Shown here in pieces: positions 7,857 to 16,805 of a DNA stretch of 64,000 nt. The notes under the pieces are model-generated. The model was not told the origin of the DNA. It searched no databases and saw only the letters and a list, made by a program, of their open reading frames with translations. This stretch comes from an uncultured Pseudomonadales bacterium. Its GTDB lineage: Bacteria > Pseudomonadota > Gammaproteobacteria > Pseudomonadales > Cellvibrionaceae. Position numbers and translations under genes: made by a program. Positions within the stretch are counted from its first letter, which is position 1, and each line of letters opens with the position of its first letter. Location: NCBI GenBank assembly GCA_947487765.1, contig CANKXO010000001.1, positions 1,526,467-1,590,466 on the forward strand, in the 5' to 3' direction.

Positions 7857-10034
7857 TTAACTTATACGATTACAATTAATATTTTCAGTATAGTTTGCAT
7901 ACCATTCTTCTAAGTCCTTAGCAGGTATTGGACGTGAGATATGATAACCTTGGGCTTGTTCACACTGCATAGACTTTAATCGATCTAGAACGTCTTGATT
8001 TTCTACCCCTTCAGCGACAACATTGAGCCCCAAATTGTGTGCCATATTGATTGTAGAATTTACAATAATTTGATCTTGCTCATCCTCCAGCATATTTACA
8101 ATAAACGCATAATCTATCTTCAGCCATTTAACGGGTAATTTTTTTAAGTAGGCTAAGGATGAATAGCCTGTACCGAAATCATCGATGGATAGATCAATGC
8201 CTAAATTATTAATTTCCTGCAATATTTTGAGAGAGTGCTCTGCATTATTCATAATCGTGCTTTCGGTAATCTCTAATTCTAAACAAGCAGGTGATAGGCT
8301 ATAGTGATGTAATAGCCACTCAATTTTTTGAACGATATTATCATTTAATAAATTACGAGAAGAGATATTAACAGCTACTTTAATAAATAAGCTTTTTTCT
8401 TGCCATTTTCGAATCTGGCATAGACTTTCTTTCAGTACCCATTCGGTTATCTCATTAATCATATCTGTCATTTCAGCAATCGGGATAAACTCAGCCGGCG
8501 AAATAAACCCCATTGACGGATGTATCCATCTTGACAACGCCTCTACACCAACGACTTCATTCGTCTCTAATGATATCTTTGGTTGATAATACAGAGTTAA
8601 TTGATTACTTCGTATCGCTTTGCCTAAATCGCTCATTAAAGATAGGCGCTTTGTAGAATGTTGATCAGTTTCTGGATTATAAACTTCGATAGCAGAAACT
8701 TCTTTTTTAGCAGTATACATTGCCACATCAGCATAACGCATCAATGTAGAAAAATCAGACGCTTGCTCCGGAAATAATGCTATACCAAAGCTTGCTCTTA
8801 ACTCTATATTAATTCCATTGATGCAAAAATCTCTACGTATTCCAGCAAGAATTTTTTCCGCTATTGAGCGAGCATTCTTATCATTTTTAATATCAGGTAA
8901 TAAAATAGCAAACTCATCCCCACCCAACCGACAAATAGTTGAATCAGACTTATCAAGGCTACTTTGAATTCTTGGCCCAACCTCTCTTATAATATGATCG
9001 CCTACATGATGGCCTAAGGTATCATTAATTTCCTTAAAGCCATCAAGGTCCACAATAATTAACGCAATACTTTCATGCTGACGTTTACTCGCTATTAAAT
9101 CATTAGCTATATCTTTTAATTTATTCCGGTTAGGTAAACCAGTTAAAGAGTCGTGATTTGCTTGATATTCTAAGCGGTCAATATAACGGCGGCGTTCAGT
9201 CGTATCACGTGTTACTCCCCATATCTCTATGAGCTGATTATTTTCAACTGTTCCATTTGCAGACATCTGTAGATAAATACTTTTGTTTGTCTCATTATTC
9301 CAAGTTATTTCTTGGTTACTGAGGCAGAAATTATTTTCGACAAACGTCTTTGTATCCATAGCATAACTACCAACACCTAGCTCACTTAGCTTTGAGCCTA
9401 GTAATTTTTTTGGTTGTTGGACACCGCATACATTGGCAAAGACATGATTACAATCTCCCAAAATAGCTCGTTCAAGAATCGTTTCGATAATATTTTTATT
9501 AGGTCTATCTATTGGAATTGGGGGGCATATATCAAAACGCCATATTGCATCCTGGCTATTTTCTACAAAAGCTTTATAACGCGCTTCGCTTTGCTGTAAG
9601 CTCAGCTTCTGCGCTTTTAATACGGTAATGTCGTCCAAAGTAATCAATACACCATTGATATCATGCTCATCGTCCCTAACGGCAACTTTATCGACTTGAA
9701 ACCAATGTTCTTGGCCATGAATAACGGCCCTCTCAATTGCCCCAATAATTGATGTTCCAGTTCGCGCCACCATGAGAACTTCTTGGTGGCAATTGATCGT
9801 ATCATCCCAGCTACTTAAAAATTCAAGAGCCGTCTTACCTAATAAATCATGCTGACGAAATAGTTCTTTAGCCATGATATTGGCAGAGCAAATACGCCCC
9901 CACTGATCAAGATAAAGGACCGCACAGCGCAAGCTGTTAAACAACTTCTGAATAAATTGACCATCTGTATTTTTTAACAGATGGTCAGGCAATAATAGAG
10001 GGCCAGAAGTTATGGAAGGAGTTACTTGCCGCAT
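7857..10034 (-). CDS. PAS-GGDEF-EAL cyclic di-GMP signalling protein
   Basis: The 725-residue cytoplasmic protein has two N-terminal PAS-like regions (about residues 20-145 and 150-285), then a GGDEF diguanylate cyclase domain (about 290-460) with an intact LGGDEF active site near residue 370. An EAL phosphodiesterase domain follows (about 475-715), with VEALSRW near residue 497 and DFGTGYSSLAYLK. Key residues of both catalytic domains look intact, so it could make or degrade c-di-GMP; the PAS part would set the balance. No membrane helix is visible. It is monocistronic, with 139 bp separating it from slyX upstream. Confidence 0.95.
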   Translation of the reverse strand: MRQVTPSITSGPLLLPDHLLKNTDGQFIQKLFNSLRCAVLYLDQWGRICSANIMAKELFRQHDLLGKTALEFLSSWDDTINCHQEVLMVARTGTSIIGAIERAVIHGQEHWFQVDKVAVRDDEHDINGVLITLDDITVLKAQKLSLQQSEARYKAFVENSQDAIWRFDICPPIPIDRPNKNIIETILERAILGDCNHVFANVCGVQQPKKLLGSKLSELGVGSYAMDTKTFVENNFCLSNQEITWNNETNKSIYLQMSANGTVENNQLIEIWGVTRDTTERRRYIDRLEYQANHDSLTGLPNRNKLKDIANDLIASKRQHESIALIIVDLDGFKEINDTLGHHVGDHIIREVGPRIQSSLDKSDSTICRLGGDEFAILLPDIKNDKNARSIAEKILAGIRRDFCINGINIELRASFGIALFPEQASDFSTLMRYADVAMYTAKKEVSAIEVYNPETDQHSTKRLSLMSDLGKAIRSNQLTLYYQPKISLETNEVVGVEALSRWIHPSMGFISPAEFIPIAEMTDMINEITEWVLKESLCQIRKWQEKSLFIKVAVNISSRNLLNDNIVQKIEWLLHHYSLSPACLELEITESTIMNNAEHSLKILQEINNLGIDLSIDDFGTGYSSLAYLKKLPVKWLKIDYAFIVNMLEDEQDQIIVNSTINMAHNLGLNVVAEGVENQDVLDRLKSMQCEQAQGYHISRPIPAKDLEEWYANYTENINCNRIS

Positions 10035-10173
10035 GTTAAGTCACACAAAGTAAATAGACACTGCATCTATTTCAAATTAGTTACTTAAAGTGTAGGCAAG
10101 GGTATAGGGATGTCCAAAAATGGCATTAAAATCAACAAAATAGCTTGTAATTGAGACAATTACCAAGAAGACG

Positions 10174-10398
10174 TTAGTAATGTGGAGGCTTTTCTCCTCC
10201 AGTCTGCTCTAAACTATGAGTGACATCTTCTAGTTTTTCCCTATTTTGTTGTAATTGCTGCTGCATCCGACCCATTACTACTTCCTGGGAGGCAATGATA
10301 TCGTTAAGAGACTGGAGCAGGTCTTCCTGATAGGCGACACGACTTTGCAAATCATCTATTTGCTCTTGTAATACGGTGATCTCTTTGGAAGCGGCCAT
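10174..10398 (-). CDS. slyX: SlyX family protein
   Basis: This 74-residue protein is almost entirely coiled coil (about residues 5-60, with regular heptad Leu/Ile/Val) and ends in the family hallmark KPPHY. SlyX is a small conserved gammaproteobacterial protein of unknown molecular function. An AGGAG-like site precedes the ATG. Confidence 0.93.
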   Translation of the reverse strand: MAASKEITVLQEQIDDLQSRVAYQEDLLQSLNDIIASQEVVMGRMQQQLQQNREKLEDVTHSLEQTGGEKPPHY

Positions 10399-10528
10399 CG
10401 TGCCTATTCTCTCCTGCAGTAAAGAAGCTAATTGATTAAATATGGCGTATTTTAGCGATTAATTATGTAATAACCACTCAGCATTTGTCTTTTGTGCTCT
10501 TTAGCTTTCATTTTTTTGTCATATTTAC

Positions 10529-11425
10529 ATGGAATACTCCGCATCCATGGATACAGAAAACCTACCCATCACACCCCAGCATTCTTCTTTAAAAGACTCT
10601 ACTGCTATACCGCAAAAGAAGCATTTCCGCTGTTTATGGATTTCCGATGTTCATTTAGGTACAAAAGATTGCCGAGCAGATCTGTTGGTTGAGTTCTTAA
10701 AACAACACAGTTGTGATCGCCTGTATTTAGTTGGCGATATCATCGATGGATGGAAAATGCGATCAGGTATTCACTGGAAGAAGTCCTATACCCAAGTCAT
10801 TCGTCGTATATTGAAGATGGCTAAGCAAGGGACTCCGGTTTATTACATTACAGGGAATCACGACGAATTCTTGCGTAAATATGCCAATAGCAGCTTGGAT
10901 AATCTGCATTTGGTAAATCGTTATGAACATATCACAGCAGATAAACGTCGGCTATTAATCATCCATGGTGATCAGTTTGATGGTGTAACACGCTGTTCTG
11001 CATGGTTACGTTATGTCGGCGATATAGGCTACGAATTACTGATGTTTCTCAATCGTTGCTACAACCGCTGGCGTGCACGTAGTGAACGTGGTTACTGGTC
11101 ATTGGCCGGTTTTCTTAAACAGCATATTCGACGCGCTAAAACCTATATCAACGATTATGAATATGCTGTTGTTTACGCCTGCAAAAAACAAGGATATGAC
11201 GGTATTATTTGCGGGCACATTCATCATGCAGCCGCAAAAAAAATTGAAGGTGTTGATTATTACAATACTGGTGATTGGGTAGAATCATGTACTGCGTTAT
11301 CTGAAGACAGTAGCGGCAATATTGAATTGATTAATTGGCTTGAACAACGCCCTGTAAGCCCTCGCAAAAAGACCAACCACAAAGCCTCTAAAAAATTCAA
11401 GCGCATTGAAAAACGAGTCGCCTGA
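10529..11425 (+). CDS. UDP-2,3-diacylglucosamine diphosphatase-like metallophosphoesterase
   Basis: The 298-residue calcineurin-like phosphoesterase carries the metal-binding series SDVHLG, GDIIDGW, GNHDE, HGDQFD and GHIHHA in order, all with intact ligands. The family (LpxH-related) hydrolyses UDP-2,3-diacylglucosamine to lipid X in lipid A synthesis. This longer form, with a Trp- and Arg-rich insertion around residues 150-200, is the LpxH-like paralogue often found in bacteria and may have another substrate. Two start codons are possible, ATG 10529 or ATG 10547; neither has a clear ribosome site. It converges with the ion-channel gene. Confidence 0.85.
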   Translation: MEYSASMDTENLPITPQHSSLKDSTAIPQKKHFRCLWISDVHLGTKDCRADLLVEFLKQHSCDRLYLVGDIIDGWKMRSGIHWKKSYTQVIRRILKMAKQGTPVYYITGNHDEFLRKYANSSLDNLHLVNRYEHITADKRRLLIIHGDQFDGVTRCSAWLRYVGDIGYELLMFLNRCYNRWRARSERGYWSLAGFLKQHIRRAKTYINDYEYAVVYACKKQGYDGIICGHIHHAAAKKIEGVDYYNTGDWVESCTALSEDSSGNIELINWLEQRPVSPRKKTNHKASKKFKRIEKRVA

Positions 11426-11449
11426 TGATAATTAAATAATTCAGTCGAT

Positions 11450-12277
11450 TTAATTATCAGGCAATTCCACACCACAGTGGCGGCAGTAATCTGCATCTCG
11501 CTCGTGTCCGCTACGCTCACAATTCTGGCAGCATTTGATTTCACGTTGGCGTTGTATTTCCTGTGCAATTTCTGCCGTAAAAATTCCTGTAGGGACGGCA
11601 ATAATAGAATACCCCATCAACATGACCAATGATGCAATAATCTGCCCAAGTACCGTATGTGGCGTAATATCACCATACCCCACTGTAGTAATCGTCACAA
11701 TTGTCCAATATATGCTTTTAGGTATGCTCGTAAAGCCATTTTCAGGCCCTTCGATAATGAACATAAGGGAGCCAAAAATTGTTGCCAATACTAAAACCAC
11801 AGAAAAAAAGATAAATATTTTTCGCCGAGACATGGCTAATGAACGTACCAACACATTCACTTCACTCAAATATCGCACTAACTTTAATATGCGAAAAACT
11901 CTTAAGACTCTCAATAATCGGATGATTAATAAATAACTTATCCCTCCAACAAATAAACTGAGATACGTTGGAATAATCGCAATTAAATCCACAATGCCAT
12001 AATAACTAAAGACATAGCTCCATCTATTAGGTGAGCTGTAAATTCTTAACCCATATTCGATAGTAAAGAAAATAGTTAATATCCACTCCAGTGTTACGAA
12101 ATATACACTGTAATGACGAGACAAATAGCTGACAGAATCCAGTACAACGATTAATACACTGAACAAAATCATATAGATTAATACAATATCGAATAACTTT
12201 CCTTCAGGTGTATCATGGCCAAAAATAGTTTTATATAGCTTTTCTTTCAAAGCATTATTATCGTCTTCGCTATTCAT
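11450..12277 (-). CDS. Voltage-gated potassium channel with C-terminal zinc ribbon
   Basis: The 275-residue protein has six membrane helices (about residues 29-235). The fourth carries regularly spaced arginines (RLLRVLRVFRILKLVR, residues 120-135), typical of an S4 voltage sensor, and the pore loop has the K+ selectivity filter TTVGYGD (residues 197-203). After S6 a short cytoplasmic tail holds two CxxC pairs (Cys250/253 and Cys265/268), a zinc-ribbon-like knuckle. It resembles bacterial Kv channels of the ion_trans family. It lies 24 bp from the end of the convergent phosphoesterase gene. Confidence 0.9.
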   Translation of the reverse strand: MNSEDDNNALKEKLYKTIFGHDTPEGKLFDIVLIYMILFSVLIVVLDSVSYLSRHYSVYFVTLEWILTIFFTIEYGLRIYSSPNRWSYVFSYYGIVDLIAIIPTYLSLFVGGISYLLIIRLLRVLRVFRILKLVRYLSEVNVLVRSLAMSRRKIFIFFSVVLVLATIFGSLMFIIEGPENGFTSIPKSIYWTIVTITTVGYGDITPHTVLGQIIASLVMLMGYSIIAVPTGIFTAEIAQEIQRQREIKCCQNCERSGHERDADYCRHCGVELPDN

Positions 12278-12356
12278 AATTCTCTCTATAACATATCAAC
12301 CAATTATGCTTTATTCTATAAAAGCAGTTATTGTAGCTGTAAAACCTGAAAGCTTC

Positions 12357-12362
12357 TATAAT
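12357..12362 (+). promoter_or_regulatory. Candidate -10 element (TATAAT) for the zinc-ribbon/yciH genes
   Basis: A consensus TATAAT lies 43 nt before the ATG at 12405. No good -35 is present at 17 nt; TTGTAG sits at 20 nt. If used, it would rule out the upstream ATG at 12306 as the start of the next gene. Confidence 0.4.
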
Positions 12363-12404
12363 GATGCTTTCGCACCACAAATCAAATCCAGGCTCTATTT
12401 ACGC

Positions 12405-12737
12405 ATGCTAAAAAAACGTTGCCCTTATTGCCAACATATCATCACTCCCGATTTACTAAAAGATTCTGGAGTCGATAACGCATTTCTTAAGCGCGAGCCC
12501 TTTCCCTGCCCCAATTGTAAGACACAAGTCAAGCTACCCCTTAACGCTGAAAAAATGGTATCCATTGGACTTTTATTCAGCGCTATAGCCGCGCCCTTAC
12601 TGTATTACTGGAAACAGGCTACTGTGGGGAGTTACTTATTATTTATCATTGGTATAATTCTTATCATCATTGGTACAATGAAAAATCAGCTACAAATTGA
12701 TAAATTGACAACAGCAGAAAACGATGAAAAAGAGTAA
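12405..12737 (+). CDS. Zinc-ribbon membrane protein, function unknown
   Basis: From the ATG at 12405 the protein is 110 residues. It has an N-terminal zinc ribbon with CPYC and CPNC pairs about 30 residues apart, then two adjacent hydrophobic helices (about residues 47-65 and 68-88) and a charged tail. The frame is open back to an ATG at 12306, but the extra 33 residues lack family character and a consensus TATAAT lies inside them, so the shorter form is preferred. Its last 14 nt overlap the yciH start, indicating translational coupling. Function is unknown. Confidence 0.65.
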   Translation: MLKKRCPYCQHIITPDLLKDSGVDNAFLKREPFPCPNCKTQVKLPLNAEKMVSIGLLFSAIAAPLLYYWKQATVGSYLLFIIGIILIIIGTMKNQLQIDKLTTAENDEKE

Positions 12738-13059
12738 GAGTAATGACCAAGGTAGTCGTCTGGTTTACTCCACCGAATCAGGACGTATTAAATCCTCTTC
12801 TAAAGACCCAGTCATTCAAGATGAGGGTGACGGTATTGTTCGATTATTTCGCGAAAGTAGAAAAGGTAATGGGGTCACTTTAATCAAGGGCCTACCATCC
12901 AATACAGATTTAAAAAGTCTTGCCAAGGAGCTAAAGAAAAAATTAGGTGTGGGCGGTAGCATTAAAGAAGGTATTATTGAAATACAGACAGACAAAAGAG
13001 AAAAAATAAAAGAGCTATTTGAAAAGCAAGGGTTTAAAGTAAAAATAGCGGGCGGTTAA
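12724..13059 (+). CDS. yciH: SUI1/eIF1-family translation factor YciH
   Basis: The 111-residue protein matches the bacterial SUI1 homologue YciH: a flexible charged N-terminus (about 30 residues), then the SUI1 fold with GNGVTLIKGL, LAKELKKKLGVGGSIKEGII and a C-terminal KIAGG. eIF1-like proteins act on start-codon fidelity; YciH is reported as a regulator of translation initiation on the 30S subunit under stress. The start overlaps the preceding gene by 14 nt, so the two are probably coupled. Confidence 0.93.
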   Translation: MKKSKSNDQGSRLVYSTESGRIKSSSKDPVIQDEGDGIVRLFRESRKGNGVTLIKGLPSNTDLKSLAKELKKKLGVGGSIKEGIIEIQTDKREKIKELFEKQGFKVKIAGG

Positions 13060-13087
13060 GTCTAAAAACATAACGTAAGATCTTTCT

Positions 13088-13381
13088 ATGAAAAACGCAG
13101 ATAAAGAAAAGCACTATCAATACCTTGTTACCATAATGAAAAAAGGGCAAGTTGACACCTTAGAAAAAGCAGAACAGCATATTCAAGGGCTAAAACAAAA
13201 AACGATTCGCTTTTCACTTGTCGTACTATTTATTGCTATTGTTCTTTATCTGCTTATTCCCAAATACACTTTTTTCATATTGATGTTTACTTTATTTGGA
13301 CTTGCTTGGGCTTGGTCGTCAACGTATACCACTCAACAAATGATTCGACGGTATATAAAAATAGAATTATCTGACGAGTAA
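13088..13381 (+). CDS. Small two-helix membrane protein
   Basis: The 97-residue protein has a charged cytoplasmic-type N-terminus (about 37 residues) and two closely spaced membrane helices (about residues 38-56 and 59-77). I do not recognise a family. It starts 28 nt after yciH on the same strand and may be the last gene of that operon. Confidence 0.7.
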   Translation: MKNADKEKHYQYLVTIMKKGQVDTLEKAEQHIQGLKQKTIRFSLVVLFIAIVLYLLIPKYTFFILMFTLFGLAWAWSSTYTTQQMIRRYIKIELSDE

Positions 13382-13398
13382 ACGTTACCTTCTTAATA

Positions 13399-13884
13399 TC
13401 AGCTTAATTTTTTCTGCCAAAATAAAGCTTCTCCCTTATCTGAATCCAAGGTATAACTATCAAAACCAAATTTTCTATAACTGTCTTTCGCAATCGTATT
13501 ATTTGACAGGACTTCTAGGGTTAATTTACAGCAACTACGTGATTTAGCGACTTCTTCTATCACTGCTAATAATTGCCTTGATATACCTTCTCCACGACGC
13601 TCCTTTAAAACAACAATATCGTGAATATTAATAAGAGGCTCATTGGCAAAGGTTGAAAAGCCTTCAAATGCATTCAACAAACCTACAACTTCATCGCCAT
13701 CATAAGCTAATAAAGTGATTGCATTAGGGAGTTTTGCCAGATTACTGACCAATGTTTGCTTAACCGATTCAGGTAAAGGCTTACCGCCCCCCATCTCATC
13801 CTGCGCATAGTGATCAAGAAGGTTCACGAGGTCAACCCCTTGCTGGGCATCCTTATAGTCTATTTGGTAAACAATGATTGTCAT
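13399..13884 (-). CDS. GNAT-family N-acetyltransferase
   Basis: The 161-residue protein has the GNAT core. Strand beta4 with IHDIVVLKERRGEGISRQLL contains the acetyl-CoA binding R/Q-x-x-G-x-G/A pattern (RRGEGI), followed by CKLTLEVLSNNTIAKDSYRKFGF, the usual C-terminal motif. The substrate cannot be inferred. It lies between the small membrane protein gene (convergent) and a divergent hypothetical gene. Confidence 0.9.
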   Translation of the reverse strand: MTIIVYQIDYKDAQQGVDLVNLLDHYAQDEMGGGKPLPESVKQTLVSNLAKLPNAITLLAYDGDEVVGLLNAFEGFSTFANEPLINIHDIVVLKERRGEGISRQLLAVIEEVAKSRSCCKLTLEVLSNNTIAKDSYRKFGFDSYTLDSDKGEALFWQKKLS

Positions 13885-13992
13885 AAAGGTCCTTAGTTTA
13901 AGCCTAATCTTTAGTTTCTGGCCTGGTTATTGCTGTTTAGGTAGTACGGTGTAAAACCGACGATTTTCTGACTATTACTAGGGTGTACCATC

Positions 13993-14520
13993 ATGGATAC
14001 AAACATTTTATGGCAACTGATTGACACATCAATGAAAGTTGGAGTTGGAGTTTTAATTGCAACTATGTGTGCCATTCTAATATTCCATCGAAAACAACCT
14101 AGGCCTATAAGGGCAGAACATCGTCGACTTGAGATTTTAGAGAGTATTTCTGCTGATGTTGGTAATGTCAGCCATACCTTCGCTAAATATTCAGCGCTTG
14201 TGGTTGAATCCATACGCTTTGGTAAACGATGGCCCACAGCCCGAAAACAAGAGCTTGATTATATCAGTCAAACACTGGCAGATGAATTCAAAAAGCTATC
14301 TGATGCTGAGTCTAAATTATTAATGCTTGGAGAAAAAACACTCTCAAAGAATTTGAGACTCTATGGATCAAAAGTTGCTCATTTTCGTAGGCAAGTTTAT
14401 GTAGGAAGAACCGATATCAGTGAAGAAGACATTATCGGCATGAAAAGAGATATTAATCTCTTAAGAGAACAGTTCTATGACTTTTTGAGCAAGAAATACG
14501 ATCGCCTATTAACAGCATAG
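13993..14520 (+). CDS. Membrane-anchored hypothetical protein with coiled-coil body
   Basis: The 175-residue protein has one N-terminal membrane helix (about residues 12-31) followed by an Arg/Lys-rich helical, coiled-coil-like body (about residues 40-175). No catalytic motif is evident and the family is not recognised. It is divergent from the GNAT gene and convergent with accA. Confidence 0.7.
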   Translation: MDTNILWQLIDTSMKVGVGVLIATMCAILIFHRKQPRPIRAEHRRLEILESISADVGNVSHTFAKYSALVVESIRFGKRWPTARKQELDYISQTLADEFKKLSDAESKLLMLGEKTLSKNLRLYGSKVAHFRRQVYVGRTDISEEDIIGMKRDINLLREQFYDFLSKKYDRLLTA

Positions 14521-14628
14521 ATTTTAACAGTTATAGCTTTGCAATAGAATAAGGAGCTTTATGGGGTAATAATAAGCTGGGAGGACAAGTAGGATGAAAA
14601 TTACACCCTACTATAACAGCACATTAGA

Positions 14629-15576
14629 TTAGTTACCGTAACTCATCAAACGCTGGTAGCGTCTTTCAAGTAAAGTATCGATAGGTTGTTCTAGTAAATC
14701 GTCCATCTGCGCAATAAGCCTGGATTTTAAGCCAGCAGCCATCACATCAATATCTCTATGCGCACCACCCAATGGCTCAGGAATAATCTCATCGACAATC
14801 CCCAAATCTAACAACACTTCTGAAGTAACACCCATTGCCTCTGCGGCATCTGACGCTTTATCAACCGTTTTCCAAATGATGTTAGCGCAGCCTTCAGGAG
14901 AAATAACGAAGTATGTCGAATACTGCAGCATATTGAGTTGGTCTCCAACACCAATAGCCAAAGCACCCCCAGAAGAACCCTCACCTATTACCGTACAAAT
15001 AATAGGCGTTTTGAGACGGGACATAACGGCCAAATTTTGTGCAATAGCCTCACTGATACCACGCTCTTCACTGTCGATCCCAGGGTAAGCTCCCGGTGTG
15101 TCGATCAGAGTGATCACTGGCATTTTAAAGCGTTCAGCCATTTCCATTAGACGTAATGCTTTACGATAGCCTTCTGGTTTAGGCATACCGAAATTGCGCA
15201 TGACTTTCTCTTGAACACTACGGCCTTTTTCTTCGCCAATCACCATTACTGGCTTGTCATTCAAGCGAGCAACACCACCGACGATAGCATGATCATCACC
15301 AAAATGGCGGTCACCGTGCAACTCCTCCCACTCATCAAAGATGCGTGAAATATAATCAGTAGAGTAAGGACGCTGAGGATGACGTGCGACTTTAACGACT
15401 TGCCATGGGGTCAAATTATCGTAGAGGCTCGCTGTCAGCTTACTGTTTTTCTCTCGGAGTCGTTCGATTTCTTCAGTAATATTTAGATCATTATCATTAC
15501 CGACCAATTGTAACTCTTCGATTTTACCTTCGAGTTCCGCGATGGGTTGCTCAAAATCGAGGTAATTTGGATTCAT
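14629..15576 (-). CDS. accA: Acetyl-CoA carboxylase carboxyltransferase subunit alpha
   Basis: The 315-residue protein is full length for AccA. An N-terminal helical region ([16 protein letters not shown]) is followed by the crotonase-like carboxyltransferase core with [15 protein letters not shown], the oxyanion-hole [15 protein letters not shown] and [10 protein letters not shown]. It forms the alpha2beta2 carboxyltransferase with AccD, making malonyl-CoA for fatty acid synthesis. In many gammaproteobacteria accA directly follows dnaE; here dnaE is on the same strand but 4.2 kb upstream with other genes between. Confidence 0.98.
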   Translation of the reverse strand: MNPNYLDFEQPIAELEGKIEELQLVGNDNDLNITEEIERLREKNSKLTASLYDNLTPWQVVKVARHPQRPYSTDYISRIFDEWEELHGDRHFGDDHAIVGGVARLNDKPVMVIGEEKGRSVQEKVMRNFGMPKPEGYRKALRLMEMAERFKMPVITLIDTPGAYPGIDSEERGISEAIAQNLAVMSRLKTPIICTVIGEGSSGGALAIGVGDQLNMLQYSTYFVISPEGCANIIWKTVDKASDAAEAMGVTSEVLLDLGIVDEIIPEPLGGAHRDIDVMAAGLKSRLIAQMDDLLEQPIDTLLERRYQRLMSYGN

Positions 15577-15722
15577 AAGGGGGATGCCTGCACAGAAATA
15601 GTTGAAGTATATAGGGGGCGTAAAGATACGCTAAAGTAAACGATTCGTCGAGAAAAATGCGTTAGCAATAACGTAAAAATGGCCAGAGATAACTCTAGCC
15701 ATAAGTTTTAAGCCACTATCAA

Positions 15723-16031
15723 TTATAAGTCGCCTAATTTACCCAGTTCTTTAGCGACAAGATAGTAAAAAGTAACGCGTGACTTATTTCTGTCTCCTTT
15801 CATAGCCTGACAAACAGTCTCAACGACATTATCGGCATCATCTCCGGTAACACCTAGCTTTTTACCGCACCATTTCTCAGCAACACGGTCACGCTCAGAT
15901 TTATCAGAACAGGATACTAGGGAAGCATCTTTACTTCTTAATGCAATTCCTAGATGTTTTACAATTTTATCAACGATAGCTGGGTCGGCATCAGCATCAT
16001 AACGTTGTACATCAGCTAAGTAATCAGACAT
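15723..16031 (-). CDS. DUF2853-family protein
   Basis: This 102-residue soluble protein contains the conserved series DYLADVQRY, IVKHLGIALRSKDASLVSCS, KKLG and RNKSRVTFYYLVAKELGKL typical of DUF2853. It has no known function. It lies 147 nt upstream of accA on the same strand. Confidence 0.85.
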   Translation of the reverse strand: MSDYLADVQRYDADADPAIVDKIVKHLGIALRSKDASLVSCSDKSERDRVAEKWCGKKLGVTGDDADNVVETVCQAMKGDRNKSRVTFYYLVAKELGKLGDL

Positions 16032-16187
16032 GGTCTCTCCTATTATTATTGCTTATTTTATTATGTGATTAGCGCTTAAGTCAGTGTATTAACCACGACA
16101 GACAGACTTTAGCATTGGGTATCCGCTTATTCAATTCTTTCGTTTTGGAAGATTCGCCTTACAAAATAAGGGGATTAAATAATATTA

Positions 16188-16625
16188 TTACTTGAATAAA
16201 GAGCCTAAAGCGCCTTTAGCAAGGGAACCCATCATATCCCCACCCCCTATTGAATCCAATAAAGAGCCACCTTTACTGCTACCATCGATTAAATCAGGAA
16301 TCATATTAGATAAGCCATTACTTGCCGTATTCTCATCAACACCTAAATCCTGAGCAAAACCCTGTACTTTTGATTGACCGAATAAATCTGTAATCTGGCT
16401 ACTTGACACCGATGAATTATCACCATCACCTAACCAAGAAGCTGCCATTGATGCTAAGCCACCACCATTGAGTTGGCCTAGTAAGCTGCCTAAATCCAAA
16501 TCACCTGATGAATTAGTAGGCATTAACTTGGATAGTGCTGCAGTTACTATACTTTCACTCAAGTTGGAGTTACTTCCACCAAGCTGGTTAATTAACAATT
16601 GTGTTGCGATTTTCATCAAGTCCAT
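16188..16625 (-). CDS. YidB-like (DUF937) protein
   Basis: The 145-residue Gly/Ser-rich protein has the YidB/DUF937 pattern: an N-terminal helix with LLINQLGG, a GSLLGQLNGGGLASMAASWL segment, then QITDLFGQSKVQGFAQDLGV, and a Gly-rich C-terminus with GSLAKGALGSLF. Function is not established for the family. The ATG is preceded by AGGAG. Confidence 0.85.
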   Translation of the reverse strand: MDLMKIATQLLINQLGGSNSNLSESIVTAALSKLMPTNSSGDLDLGSLLGQLNGGGLASMAASWLGDGDNSSVSSSQITDLFGQSKVQGFAQDLGVDENTASNGLSNMIPDLIDGSSKGGSLLDSIGGGDMMGSLAKGALGSLFK

Positions 16626-16805
16626 AATATTCTCCTGATTATAATTTTAAGTTAGTAGCTAAAAGCTACAGTAGATTGCTACCTGTTAATGCCATATATA
16701 CAGCATCACAATCTATATCACTCATGGTAATATGCTGCCAGTACTATAACGCTTCAAAACATAAAAAACACTATTAATATAAAAACATAAGTCAGGGAGA
16801 AATAC

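Noticed and set aside
12306..12404. N-terminal extension of the zinc-ribbon protein
   Set aside because: No ribosome site at 12306, and a consensus TATAAT lies inside; the ATG at 12405 fits better.
14560..14625. Terminator after accA
   Set aside because: Only a short imperfect GTAGG/CCTAC pairing with a mismatch was found, and no T-run.
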